Below, piece after piece: positions 1 to 10,649 of a DNA stretch of 64,000 nucleotides. The notes under the pieces are model-generated. The model was not told where the DNA came from. It saw only the letters and a list, made by a program, of their open reading frames with translations, and searched no databases. The DNA is from Okapia johnstoni (lineage: Eukaryota; Chordata; Mammalia; Artiodactyla; Giraffidae), in NCBI GenBank assembly GCA_024291935.2, contig CM044311.1:19987001-20051000 (forward strand). Direction: 5' to 3'. The number at the start of each line of letters is the position of its first letter. Within the stretch, counting starts at the first letter, position 1. Made by a program: the position numbers and the translations under genes.

Positions 1-199
1 TACTGCTAAATATTTTTCAATGAAATTAAGCCAAAAAACTTTCAAATTTTCACAACATCAAACAAATAGTAGATAAAATTTTTGTTTTTGATTATTCAAA
101 TTAGTACCCAAAGGATTTGCCCAACAACACATCCCCCATACTGTGTATACACTCTATCTAGTTTCAAGAGCTAAAGCTTGAATTTTCCTCATATTGATT

Positions 200-622
200 A
201 TGGACCATTCTCATGGCCAACTTTGACCACAAGAATGTGTTACAAGTGGTAATTTTTATTTCTGAGCTCAGGCATTTGAAAATATAGCAAGCTCCACTTC
301 TTGCTTTGTGGAATCCAGTTGTCATCCAGTGTGAGCCAATAGGAAAAACTACCTAAAGAAGAACCAAGAAGTGAGTGAGCAAGTTTCCAGGCATATGGCC
401 TAAATCAAAACGTTCCATCTTTCCCCAAGGCCTTCCAGCTACACTATCTAAGATCCTAGGCACATGAGAAAAGTCATATTGAATGTTGTAACCAAGGAGA
501 CATTATATAGAGGAGAGATAAGATGTCACTACTAGACCCACAGAATTGTAAGACATAATATTGTGGTGCTGTTCTAAGCTACTGGATTTTGGAGTAGCTT
601 ATGCTGAAACAATTGACAACTG
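200..622 (+). repeat. MaLR-type LTR, 3' part (probable)
   Basis: The last 100 bases (about 525-622) follow the typical 3' end of mammalian ERVL-MaLR LTRs: cagaattgtaag, a degraded polyadenylation region, then a 'ctaagctactggattttgg' block and a terminal 'caattgacaactg'. The left part is only weakly similar and its boundary is a guess. No internal retroviral sequence is seen. An old, diverged solo LTR is the likeliest reading; the family assignment is uncertain. Confidence 0.4.
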
Positions 623-885
623 AAGTAAGAGTGAAACACTGATAGCTGCAAGTTTATCCAAAAATTAAGCTTTTATACTGTACTTGTGTGTGCTATAAGT
701 GAAGGAAGTTGAAAGCCTTGGAAAGCATTGACTGGAAATCATCTCCATTTGTCTAAAATGAACTTTTCAGTTAACAACTTATTAGTATTCACCAGTATGC
801 ACGGCAATCCAGTAGGGGACATAGAAAAAAATTGAATAACTCATGTTAATCCTGCCCCAATGTTTGTCTGAGAGTTACTAGTAGG

Positions 886-1030
886 GCAGAGGATGGGAGG
901 GTTGAATGGTAACACCAACTCAGTGGACATGAGTTTGAGCAAACTCCAGGAGATGGGATAGGGAAGCCTGGAATGCTGTAGTCCATGGGGTCAAAAAGAG
1001 TTGGATACAACTTAGCAACTGGACAACAAC
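886..1030 (+). repeat. BovB LINE 3'-end fragment (ART2A-like)
   Basis: This matches the last 150 bases of BovB in sense: ggatgggagggttgaatgg, then 'actcagtggacatgagtttgagc', 'tccatggggtc' and a degraded 'agttggatacaacttagcaactgg' tail. It is severely 5'-truncated and diverged. Confidence 0.8.
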
Positions 1031-1705
1031 AACTTTAATACCTGGGAGATGTAGAACACTGATCAGTAGTTGAATAGTAAACTTGAGAAATTTAAAATTA
1101 TTTTTTGCTTAACATTTTCTCTGCGGGAAACAGACTCATGTTTAATTAATCCCAGAAGACTCTGTGTTTTTCCATAATTTGAGTTAAATCATCAATCATT
1201 TAAAATACTATATTTATACAATCAGTGTTATTTCCATTCTCTTGGTTATTTCTTAGGTAAAGAATACATTAGTCTCATTTATATTATGTCACCAAGCAAA
1301 AACTACAGATATAGACATTGTTCACAAGGTTGGATAAAACAGTCTTCATCTTTCTTTTTTTTTTTCCTTGTAATTGTTTAGTTTTTATCTGCGCTTATCT
1401 GTCATCCAAAATATTGCATTAGTTATTTGCATATGAAGTATCAAGCATGTATTATTTGGCCCTGTTATAAACAGCAGGAGCAGAAGCTTGCATAAGTTAA
1501 ATGTAATATGTAACATTTTACAACACCTCATTCATAAAATACTAGAATTGTGTTTCATCAATATAACTAATGCAGCGATATTTCTGAATTTAAATCTGAA
1601 TTGCAAATTTACTCTCAATTAAGTAACATGAAGTAACACGAAGTAACACAAAGATTGCTTATATTAAATCAACATAACCAATAAAGGCAATTTTTATTAA
1701 CTGCC
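1031..1705. other. Unique AT-rich stretch
   Basis: I recognise no gene or repeat family here. There is a short T-tract near 1350-1365 and a three-copy 10-bp tandem near 1621. No exon-like splice pair or long open frame stands out. Confidence 0.5.
1621..1650. repeat. 10-bp tandem repeat, three copies
   Basis: Three consecutive units aagtaacatg, aagtaacacg and aagtaacaca differ only in the last three bases. This is a small local duplication. Confidence 0.85.
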
Positions 1706-1915
1706 ATGCTCAGTCACTATATTCCTGTCCTACTTTTTGCAACGCTATGGACTTTAGCTCTGGCTAAACGCATAGGCTTTTCCTGTCAAGGATACTGGAG
1801 TGGGTTGCCGTGCCCTTCTCCAGGTGATATTTTTGACCTAGGAAGCAAACCTGCGTCTCCTGTGCCTCCTGCATTGTAGGAAGAGTCTTTATTGCTGAGC
1901 CACCAAAGAACCTTT
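1706..1915 (-). repeat. Bov-tA SINE
   Basis: Antisense copy. The core 'ggatactggagtgggttgcc' and the tRNA-derived end with 'ttgctgagccaccaa' are visible. Many substitutions (for example ctggctaaacgcatagg for the usual caccaggctcctctg region) suggest an older insertion. Confidence 0.88.
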
Positions 1916-2212
1916 TTATTAACTTCAATCTGAATTTAAAATTTACTATTTTAGGAATAGCCATGGACTTATATATTTGTGAATTTCATGAAACTAATAG
2001 TACTAATTAGATCCATAGTTATTCATTTATTTATTTGTCCACTTAATAAATTTAGTGCTTTCCTTTTCTACACATGGGATAATTGCTAGGAACTCCAGGG
2101 TGAATGAGTACCTTGTTCTGCAGTTCTTTGGAGTTTCACCCATAAGCACAAGGGTGACAGGAATAATAATAGCCAGGGCTACTGGGATTATAGGCCCAAT
2201 ATACATGAGATT

Positions 2213-2431
2213 GGGCTTCCCAGGTGGCTCAGTGGTAAAGAATTTGCCTGCCAATGCAGGAGACACAAGAGACATAGGTTTGATCCCTGGGTCAAGAAGA
2301 TTCCCTGGAGAAGGAAATGGCAACCCACTCAAGTGTTCTTGCCTGGAGAATTCCATAGACAGAGGAGCCTGGCAGACTATGTACAGTCCATGGGGTTGCA
2401 AAGAGTCAGACATGACTGCATGACCGAAAAC
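2213..2431 (+). repeat. Bov-tA SINE with 12-bp target duplication
   Basis: Sense copy from gggcttcccaggtggctcag to the cagacatgactg tail. It contains the tRNA-like B-box (ggtttgatccc). A perfect 12-bp target-site duplication, atacatgagatt, flanks it at 2201-2212 and 2432-2443, so both ends are exact. Confidence 0.95.
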
Positions 2432-2443
2432 ATACATGAGATT

Positions 2444-2913
2444 CTCAGCACTATCCACTTTCCTCTCAACTATTAGCCACATAGCATAAATGAAAATCTG
2501 AGAAAAAAGCACTAATCTGTGATAATGGTGAATGAAGATGAGACAGACAATCTTTTGGCTGAAAATTTTCATTGTGCCCTGATGAATTCAACTGACATTC
2601 AGCATCAGTTACTCTGGAACTATTTATTGATCTATAAACCTTAGGAAAATGATTTCAGATTAATTTTTACTTGAGTAAAATGATAACTGAGCAGATAGTA
2701 TGTTAGCTGATATTTTAAAAATATTGGTCACAGAATGCATATTACAATTTTAAAACTGAGACAAAAACAGAAGTATAGCATTTAGCAAAGCATTATTTCA
2801 TCTTGTCTAATGATAAAATATTATGAAAACTTTGGATAAATATTTGAATAAGTATTTGATAAAACTTTACTAGAAACAGTCAATTTTAAATTAGACCATA
2901 ATGTAAACATATA
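2444..2913. other. Unique AT-rich stretch
   Basis: No recognisable repeat, gene or RNA. The sequence is A/T-rich with several short homopolymer tracts. Confidence 0.5.
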
Positions 2914-3485
2914 TTCTTTTTTTTAAATTAGTTTATTTATCTATTTTTTAACTTTACAATATTGTATTTGTTTTGCCATACATTGACATGAATCCACCAT
3001 GGGTGTACATTATTTCCCCTTCCAGAACTCCCCTTCCACCTCCCTCCCCATCCCATCCCTCCGGGTTATCCCAGTGCACCAGCCCCAAGCACCCTGTATC
3101 ATGTATCGAAACTGGACTGGCGATTTGTTTCACATATGATAATTTACATGCTTCAGTGTCATTCTCCCATATCATCCCTCCCTCACCCTCTCCCATTAGA
3201 GTCCATAATACTGTTCTATTTATCTGTGTCTCTTTTGATGTCTCACATACAGGGTTATCTTTACTGATTAACTAAATACCATATATATGTGTTAGTATAC
3301 TGTATTGGTGTTTTTCTTTCTGGCTTACTTCACTCTGTATAATAGGCTCCAGTTTCATCCACCTCATTAGGACTGATTTGAATGTATTCTTTTTAATGGC
3401 TGAGTAATATTCCATTGTGTATATGTACCACAGCTTCCTTATCCATTCGTCTGCTGATGGCCATATATTCTAATTCCTTGGATAC
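2914..3485 (-). repeat. L1 (bovine type) 3' end, antisense
   Basis: It begins at the T-rich complement of the L1 tail and reads back through the 3' UTR (C-rich 'ctccccttccacctccctcccc', 'accagccccaagcaccctgtatc') into the ORF2 end ('tggcttacttcactctgtataa', 'atggctgagtaatattccattg'). The 5' truncation is at about 3485. It is close to the pattern of bovine L1. Confidence 0.88.
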
Positions 3486-3497
3486 ATGTAGATTAAT

Positions 3498-3700
3498 GGG
3501 CTTTCCTGGTGGCTCAGCTGATAAAGAATCTGTCTGCAATACAAGAGACCCTGGTTCAATTCCTGGGTCAGGAAGATCCCCTGGAGGAAGGCATGGCAAC
3601 CCACTCCAGTATACTTGGCTGGAGAATCCCCACTGACAGAGGAGCCTGGCAGGCTACAGTCCATGGGGTTGCAAAGAGTTGGACACTACTAAGCACAAGC
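3498..3700 (+). repeat. Bov-tA SINE
   Basis: Sense copy starting gggctttcctggtggctcag, with B-box-like ggttcaattcc and a tail ggacactactaagc. It sits directly next to the truncated L1 end. No clean target duplication is visible; a weak gatacatgta/aatacatatg pair flanks it. Confidence 0.92.
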
Positions 3701-3890
3701 ATAATACATATGCAAAGAGAAGTCTGAAAACATTAGCATGTTACATTTATAAAACTCATTTTAAACTTTATTGAGTACATCACATATAGTTCATATGTGA
3801 TGAAATATTTATATTTGAAATATTTGAAATATTTTTTAAGTTGAGACCTGTAGCTTTAACCTTTAACCTTATAACTTTAACCCTAACTTT

Positions 3891-4650
3891 TTCACCCTTA
3901 TGGCAGAAAGTGAAGAGAAACTAAAGAACCTCTTGATGAAAGTGAAAGAGGAGAGTGAAAAAGCTGACTTAAAACCCAACCTAAGATCATGGCTTTCAGT
4001 CCCATCACTCTGCAGCAAATAGATGGAGAAATGATGGAAACTGACAGATTTTATTTTCCCGGGCTCCAAAATCACTGCAGATGGTAACTGTAGCCATGAA
4101 ATTAAAAGGTGCTCCTTGGAAGAAAAGCTATGACCAACCTAGACAGCATGTTAAAAAGCAGAGACATTACTTTTCCAACAAAGGCTGTCTAGTCAAAGCT
4201 ATGGTTTTTCCAGTAGTCCTATATGGATGTGAGAGTTGGACTATAAAGAAAGCTGAGTGCAAAGAATTGATGCTTTTGAACTATGGTGTTGGAGAATATG
4301 TTTGAAAGCCCCTTGGACTGCAGGGAGATCAAACCAGTCAACCCTAAAGGAAATCAGTCCTGAATATTCATTGGAAGGACTGATGCTGAAGCTGAAACTC
4401 CAATAGTTTGGCCACATGATGCAAAGAACTGACTCTGGAAAAGACCCTAATGCTGGGAAAGATTGAAAGCAGGAGGAGAAGGGGATGACAGAGGATAAGA
4501 TGATTGGATGGCATCACTGACTTCATGAACATGAGTTTGAGCTAGCTCCAGGAGTTGGTGATGGACAAGGAGGCCTGGCATGCTGCAGTCCATAGGGTCA
4601 CAAAGACTCGAACATGACCGAGCGACCAAACTGAACTGAACTGAACTGAA
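3891..4650 (+). repeat. BovB LINE 3' end, 5'-truncated
   Basis: It covers the last 760 bases of BovB, from 'cttatggcagaaagtgaaga' (just after the reverse-transcriptase YADD region) to the gactgaac-type tail 'ctgaactgaactgaactgaag'. The coding frame is broken by indels. Preserved coding remnants include a VLYGCESWTIKKAE block of the C-terminal region. Confidence 0.93.
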
Positions 4651-5185
4651 GAATCTTTGATAAAGATATAAATAACTAGACCATGACACTTACAAAAATA
4701 TCTTTAGATCCATGTCTAGGTTCCAAAATATCATCATATATTGAGTAGTACAAAGTATCATCACAATATAACTTCCGAGTCTTTTATAACCCCACAGCAA
4801 TAATTATTTCAAGGATGAATATGTGATTACCCCCACAAAATATTGGAACATTCAAATTAAAATTTTAGACTTAAAAATTTCGTATGTATTTAAGATGATT
4901 TAGAGTCAGCTTCATGCGTTTTGTTCTTTCCCAAAGTTCTTCATAACATTTCATTTTGAGGGAAAAAAAATCTGTTACCGCAGCATTGTATATGGATGAT
5001 CACTAGAATATTTCCACTACTGCAGATGATCTAAAATATTCAAATAAGCTGAAGCTGATCCCACTTAATTTGTTTCCTCATTGTTGAAAGCTTAGTCATT
5101 TCACTTCTATATAGTTACAAGATACTGCTCATTTCACTATTTTTTCCCCCTTGTGTTCAGTATCTTCTCCTGCATTTTAGATTTT
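4651..5185. other. Unique stretch
   Basis: No repeat or gene recognised. The composition is AT-rich and ordinary. Confidence 0.5.
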
Positions 5186-5535
5186 AAAGTCAAGTCCTGA
5201 ATGTGATGAACCTATTTTCAGGGAAGGAATAAAGACACAGACATAAAGAGCCACTTGTGGACATAGTAGTGGGAGGAGAGGGAGGGACGAATTGAGGGAG
5301 TTGCATTGACATATATACACTATCATGTGTAAGATAAATAACTGGTGGGAAGCTACCGTAAAACACAGGGAACTCATCTCAGTGCTCTGTGATAACCTAG
5401 AGGGGTGGGATGGAGGGGTGGAAGGGAAGTTCAAGAAGGGGAGGACATATGTATACTTATAGCCGACACGTTGTTGTACTGCAGAAACCAACACAACATT
5501 GTAAAGCAATTATCCTTCAGTTAAAATTAAAAATA
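5186..5535 (+). repeat. L1 (bovine type) 3' UTR, sense
   Basis: It runs from 'gatgaacctattttcaggg' through 'gtgggaggagagggagggac', 'gggtgggatggaggggtgg' and 'accaacacaacattgtaaag' to 'aattatccttcagttaaaat' and an A-rich tail. It is the same 3' UTR type as 20566-20915 and 39045-39185. Confidence 0.85.
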
Positions 5536-5842
5536 AACAAGGATACTTGCTTTATTAGCAAAATCTGAATGTTTAAAATCAAAATCTAAAGTTTCAAATT
5601 AAATAGTAAAAATTAAAAAAAATAAAATATCAGGCCAAAAAAAAATGAAAATTATTCCTATCTATAGAAAAGGTCTCAGGACATAAATGAGAAGAAAAGG
5701 CAGTTCAATGTCTATATTACACAGCTTTAATATACCATGGCCCTTAATTTATTGTGTTAACATACCTTTGTCACTGCCTATTTTCTTTCCAGACAGACAC
5801 AACCACTTACAGAAGGCAAGACATGCCCGGTTAGTCGTTCTT

Positions 5843-6035
5843 TTCTTGTTGTTGTTGTTGTTCAGTCACTTAGTCGTGTCCTGCTCTTTGCAACCTCATG
5901 GACTGCAGCACACCAGGCTTCCCTGTCCCTCACCATCTCCCGGAGTTCGCCCAAGTTCATGTCCATTATATCAGTGATACCATCCAGTCATCTCATCCTC
6001 TTCTCCTTCTGCTTTCAATGTTTCCCAGCATCAAT
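5843..6035 (-). repeat. BovB LINE 3'-end fragment (ART2A-like)
   Basis: Antisense tail: (gtt)n, gttcagtcacttagtcgtgtc, 'accaggcttccctgtccctc', 'tcatgtccattatatcagtg', ending near tttcccagcatc. It is about 190 bp long and 5'-truncated. Confidence 0.88.
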
Positions 6036-6505
6036 TAATCATTCTAGTAAAGGACTATTTGTAAGTATTTTTGAGAAACTTTGATACTTTTGTATATTAC
6101 AGTATGCTTTGTACTAACAAAGTTTTCTAATGAATTATTAGATCATAAAATTTTCTTTTCATGTAATTTAAAACTATTTTTACAGGACTTGCCTCAGAAA
6201 CCAAAAATACATTAATTAGAGACTTGAAGAATTAAGTATCTTAAAATAGTAAGAAGCAATCTAGTATTTTAAAAGTACTTTTCTTTTTAAGAAGGAGGCA
6301 TTTTGTATTACTTCTATCACATGCCAACACCTTGATAGTATTTCACCAATGAATTAACAGTCACTTACAGAGCAAGAACAGGAAAGAGATTTTTAATGAC
6401 TGAAAATTACTTCATCTTCAGTGCCTCAAACTTTTCATCTAACAGCTGAAATCTGAAAGGGTTAACCACATTGGCACCATCAATCTCTAAGTTTGTTGCT
6501 TTTTT
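6036..6505. other. Unique AT-rich stretch
   Basis: No recognisable element. A T-tract near 6500 became part of the target site of the next SINE. Confidence 0.5.
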
Positions 6506-6516
6506 TTTTTCCTTTT

Positions 6517-6734
6517 GTGTGTGCTCAGTCACTCAGTCATGTCCAACACATTGTGACCCTATGTATTGTAGCCCATCGGGCTCCTCTGTCCATGGAATTT
6601 TCCAGGCGAGAATACTGGAGTTGGTTGTCATTTCCTCCTCCAGGATGTCTTCCTAACCCAGGGATCGAACCAGCGTCTCCTACATCTCCTGCATTCGCAG
6701 GCAGGTTCTTTACCACTGAGCCACCTGAGAAACC
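6517..6734 (-). repeat. Bov-tA SINE with target duplication
   Basis: Antisense copy with tRNA-derived end 'ttctttaccactgagccacc'. The 11-bp sequence tttttcctttt lies at both ends (6506-6516 and 6735-6745). Because the site is T-rich, the duplication is supportive rather than decisive. Confidence 0.93.
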
Positions 6735-6745
6735 TTTTTCCTTTT

Positions 6746-7574
6746 TAGTAGGATAATAAATAGAGATAAGTAAATGTTTTCATTCTATATGCTTTCAGAA
6801 TTTTTTCTAATGTAAAAAATAGATGTCTTGGACTTGAAAAAGTAAATGTTGAGAACATGATACACCTAAATGATTTTATATATATTTGTTTATGGCATTG
6901 AATTTATTTTTATCAACAGATGATTTATCTTATGCCTCTCAATATTAAAATTTATCTTAAATATGGACATTTAAGTAACCTACCAAACCAAAATTGTTAA
7001 TATAAATATATTAAAATTTTTAACAGCATATCTCTCTCTTAAAAATGTATGTATATGTGATGTGTATGTGTGTAGGATTTTGGTACAGCTTATCCCAAAT
7101 ATACTGACTGTGGAAGATTCATATCCTCCTCTATCCCTGACCTAAACTCATCACAGTGCTAAACCTGGAAGTGAGCCCCATGAGTCAGACAGAGTGAAAT
7201 TCAGAACAGTCAGATTATTTTTTAAAACATCTGTCATATTAAGTCACTCTTCTGCTCAAAATGACTTCAGGCCTATTTAATCAGGGTAAAAAACCACAAT
7301 ACATACAATGGCTTATGTAATTATACTAGCTGTATAAGGAAGACAAAAGTGCCTTCACCACATTTTAACAATGCAGATTCCCTTACTCATATAAAATGCC
7401 ATATGTATCATTTGGAGAATTCTCTTAATATATGTTGTAAAAATTCATAGCAAGTCCTAAGTTCTGTTGACTGAGGTTGCCCCATATGCATAAAATATCT
7501 AAGGCTGTTATATATCCATATAAACAAATGTCATATTTGACTATTACATGCATATAATCACTAAATGATTCCAG
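6746..7574. other. Unique AT-rich stretch
   Basis: No recognised repeat or gene. A short TG/TA-rich patch lies at about 7046-7075. Confidence 0.5.
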
Positions 7575-7708
7575 ATATTGGAGTAGGAAGTGGCAACCCA
7601 TCCCAATACTCTTGCCTGGAAAAATCCCCTGGACAGAGGGGCCTTGTGGGCTACAATCCATAGCATTGCAGAGTCAGACATGATTGAGTGACTGAGCACA
7701 CACTCTCA
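7575..7708 (+). repeat. BovA unit (5'-truncated Bov-tA)
   Basis: It starts inside the element at 'ggagtaggaagtggcaaccc' and reaches the tail 'gattgagtgactgagcacac'. The tRNA-derived head is missing. Confidence 0.88.
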
Positions 7709-7710
7709 AT

Positions 7711-8117
7711 TGCACATTTTACTTCTATTTTATAATAATAATGATAAGAATAGTAACAAAGCAGTATTGGGATGTAATACTAATAATATTTCTGAAAATA
7801 TCATCAATATTTAGTTAGTATTATTCACTCAGTAACACTAACTAAATATTAGAGCTTTGATATTAATCCACGTTTTTTTATTTAGCTTTAAAATCATTTT
7901 GATATTTTACAGAGGTTAAATCAACAAGAAAATTAAAAGGATCTCAGAATGTTAGTTTTTTACATGTAAAAGTCAAATCTCATTCTTCATTATGTTCTAA
8001 TCCTGGGCACCATAACTGGCACATAATCGGTGCCTATTGCATACATATTGAATCAATTCAGAAGGATTTTATTTGAAATCACACAAAGCTTATCATATAT
8101 ATTTCATGTCTAGTTAA
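7711..8117. other. Unique AT-rich stretch
   Basis: No recognised element. An ataataatgataagaatag simple-like patch lies near 7734. Confidence 0.5.
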
Positions 8118-8338
8118 GTGCAGTTGATCCCTGAACAACATAAGTTTAAACTACATAGGTTCACTTATACATTCTTTTTTCAATAAATACTACAGCACTA
8201 CATGATTCACATCTGGTTGATCCACAGGTGTGGAACTCTAGATAAAAAGAGCCAACGATGGGACTTGAGCATCCTGAAATTTTTACATTAGAGGAGGGTC
8301 CTGGAACCAGTCCCCAGGAGATATGAAAGAACAACAAA
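8118..8338. mobile_element. Tigger-like non-autonomous DNA transposon
   Basis: The left end 'agttgatccctgaacaacat' resembles the terminal repeat of Tigger-type (pogo/Tc1-mariner) elements. It is followed by 'ggttcacttatacattc', 'caataaatactacagcac', 'gatccacaggtgtggaac' and 'gggtcctggaaccagtcccc', all known from these elements. No transposase frame is present. The right terminus is unclear. It is old and internally deleted. Confidence 0.6.
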
Positions 8339-8350
8339 TTCCCAATTAAA

Positions 8351-8574
8351 TTTGTGTGCTAAGTCATTTCAGTCGTATCCAGCTCTTTGAGACCCTATGG
8401 ACTGGTAGCCCATTAGGCTCATTTGTCCATGGGATTCTCCAGGCAAGCATACTGGAGTGGGTTGCTGGGCCTTTCTTAAGGTATCTTCCTGATCCAGGGA
8501 TCAAACACCAGTCTCTTAGTCTCCTGTATTGCTAGGCAGATTCTTTAGCACTAGCATCACCTTGGAAGACACCC
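8351..8574 (-). repeat. Bov-tA SINE with 12-bp target duplication
   Basis: Antisense copy inserted next to the Tigger-like element. A perfect 12-bp duplication ttcccaattaaa lies at 8339-8350 and 8575-8586. Confidence 0.94.
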
Positions 8575-8586
8575 TTCCCAATTAAA

Positions 8587-9113
8587 CTAATTTGTGTTAA
8601 TGATTAGTTTTCCTAATTAATTCAAGAATCAAATAGTAAGGGAGATTTTACTTTTTCACAATCTCTTTGATACAAGAACTTTCTGATTTACTAGTTCAGA
8701 AAAGTTTTCCATTAATATAAGCAAATTCAGAGACCATTCTAGAAGGTTAAACCCTTCATTTGATTATTGGTAGCAGTCAGCATAACAAGCATTAAATGAA
8801 GTCTGAGTTCAACATCATTACTTTTATTTCCAGAACATTAAAGAATAAATTATTTAAAATATATTGAAAATAATGTTACTTGTAGATAAAAATTTCTCGT
8901 GGAATAGGCAAAAGATCTTGAAAGAGAAAATCTAAAAGGCAAATACGCAACCATAATTTAATTAGAAGAATATGCTAGCATAGGCCTAGATGATATAGAA
9001 TGTCTTATTATATTTGAGCTAAATATAAAACTCAGCTGGGGAAGAATGTGAATAGATGGAGTTAAAGTGTGAATCAGCTTACAACCAGGCCTGATATCTG
9101 TTAGACAACCTCT
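8587..9113. other. Unique AT-rich stretch
   Basis: No repeat or gene recognised. Confidence 0.5.
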
Positions 9114-9126
9114 ATTTTTTCCTAGA

Positions 9127-9342
9127 GGGCTTCCTAGGAGGCTCTCTGGGAGTGGTAAAGAATCCACCTATAAACGCAGGAGTTGAGGGCTTCCCTGTAT
9201 TTGAGAAGATCCCCTGGTGAAGAAAAGGGCAACCCACTACTGCATTCTTGCTGGGAAATCCCATAGAGAAAGGAGCTTGGCAGGCTACATCCTTGGGGTC
9301 ACAAGAGTCTGACATGACTTAGCAACTAAACAACAGCAACAC
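9127..9342 (+). repeat. Bov-tA SINE with 13-bp target duplication
   Basis: Sense copy, diverged in its tRNA-derived head ('gggcttcctaggaggctctc'). A perfect 13-bp duplication attttttcctaga lies at 9114-9126 and 9343-9355. Confidence 0.94.
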
Positions 9343-9355
9343 ATTTTTTCCTAGA

Positions 9356-10649
9356 TAACCCTTTTATCTAGGGCAGCTTGCTATCTTGCTAAATCTGAGA
9401 CATAAATCTATTTTCCCATTAATAGAGTTTTTTTGAAACATTATTCCTTCATGACAGAGTAATGAATATGGATTTTAGAAAATCTATTAACAGAATATGA
9501 GAGAGAGAAGATATTTTATTGCTTATGAAGCTAATAATTTAGAGAAAGAAACTCAAATTTTTATCCAAACTTCACCCTGTACTTTTTCAATTCCCTACCT
9601 TGCTCTCACATTTGTAAAGACCCAGTCGATGAATTGATTTGCAGTGCGATGGCATGGTATTGTTCTCTTGTGTTTGAAGACAGCAGTCTTGCATCAAGCT
9701 TGAAGCATGCTTTTATCTCATTAGCAATAGAAGTTATGTAACCTTGTTGGAAATATTAATACAAATCACACAGATTGCTTAAAGTTAATTGATGTAACAC
9801 TTCCTTTGAAATGCTGTGCCAGCACGATAGAATGACTAGTTCAAGTTGGAAAGTCAAAATGAGAACTTTCAATTCACTGTAACAGAAGATTTAAGCTCTG
9901 TATGTATTCTGACTTTAGAATTCAACAGACACTGATTTTTCAAATGCCTTAATATTAATAGTACTGTCCAACTAGCTTCCTTTTGTTATCTCTTTACATA
10001 TGTTTTCACCAAAAGCCTCAAGAATGCTTTCAAAAGCACACAGAAGTGCCCTGATGAAAAATAACTTTATTTTCAGTTCAGTTACTCATTTTTATGGGGC
10101 ACATTTGCAATTCCAACTTATCTCTAAGCAATATCTACCCGAGGATTCAACTACTTCACCTCAGACAAAAAACTAAAAGTACATTTGATAAGTATCTAAA
10201 GTACATAGGAAACTAAATTTATTCAACAAATATGCTTTTGAGCACCTGTCTTGTAATAGGCACTGTCTGGGAGCCAAGCATGCAGGAATGAAAGGAGGAG
10301 ACACATTACTTGCTCCTACAGAGTTAAATCTTGTTTTCTCGGTTCAATCATCCGAGTTGGAAGTGATCTGGATAGCGGCAGGTGTGAGAAATAGCTATGC
10401 AGTAAAAAAAAAAAAAAAGAAAAAATCCATGGGAAAGATCCAATTTGGAAGATTAACTTGTTCACTTTTCCAACCTTCCTTTAATTTAAATTCTTATTGC
10501 TTAAGTTAAACAATTGATTTTCATTAATTCAATGAGAAGCACATAGACCACCAAATTAACATGAATTAATAATTGCATGTGATTTATATATAAGTATGTT
10601 TCTATGTATATATAATAAAATATGTATTCTATTATATGGAATAATATAC
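9356..10649. other. Long unique stretch, partly conserved-looking
   Basis: About 1.3 kb with no ruminant SINE or LINE. 9600-10080 is complex sequence without simple repeats. 10225-10275 (caacaaatatgcttttgagcacctg, then aggcactgtctgg) resembles the antisense end of a MIR-type ancient repeat, but weakly. A 14-base A-tract lies at 10404-10417. 10570-10650 is AT-rich. Confidence 0.45.

Noticed and set aside
2213..2300. tRNA-like A and B boxes
   Set aside because: These belong to the tRNA-Glu-derived head of a Bov-tA SINE. The same applies to the other SINE heads. None keeps a full cloverleaf, so no tRNA gene is called.
2027..2572. 181-codon frame on the minus strand
   Set aside because: Its middle is the antisense of the Bov-tA at 2213-2431 and its ends are AT-rich unique sequence. 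No gene features.
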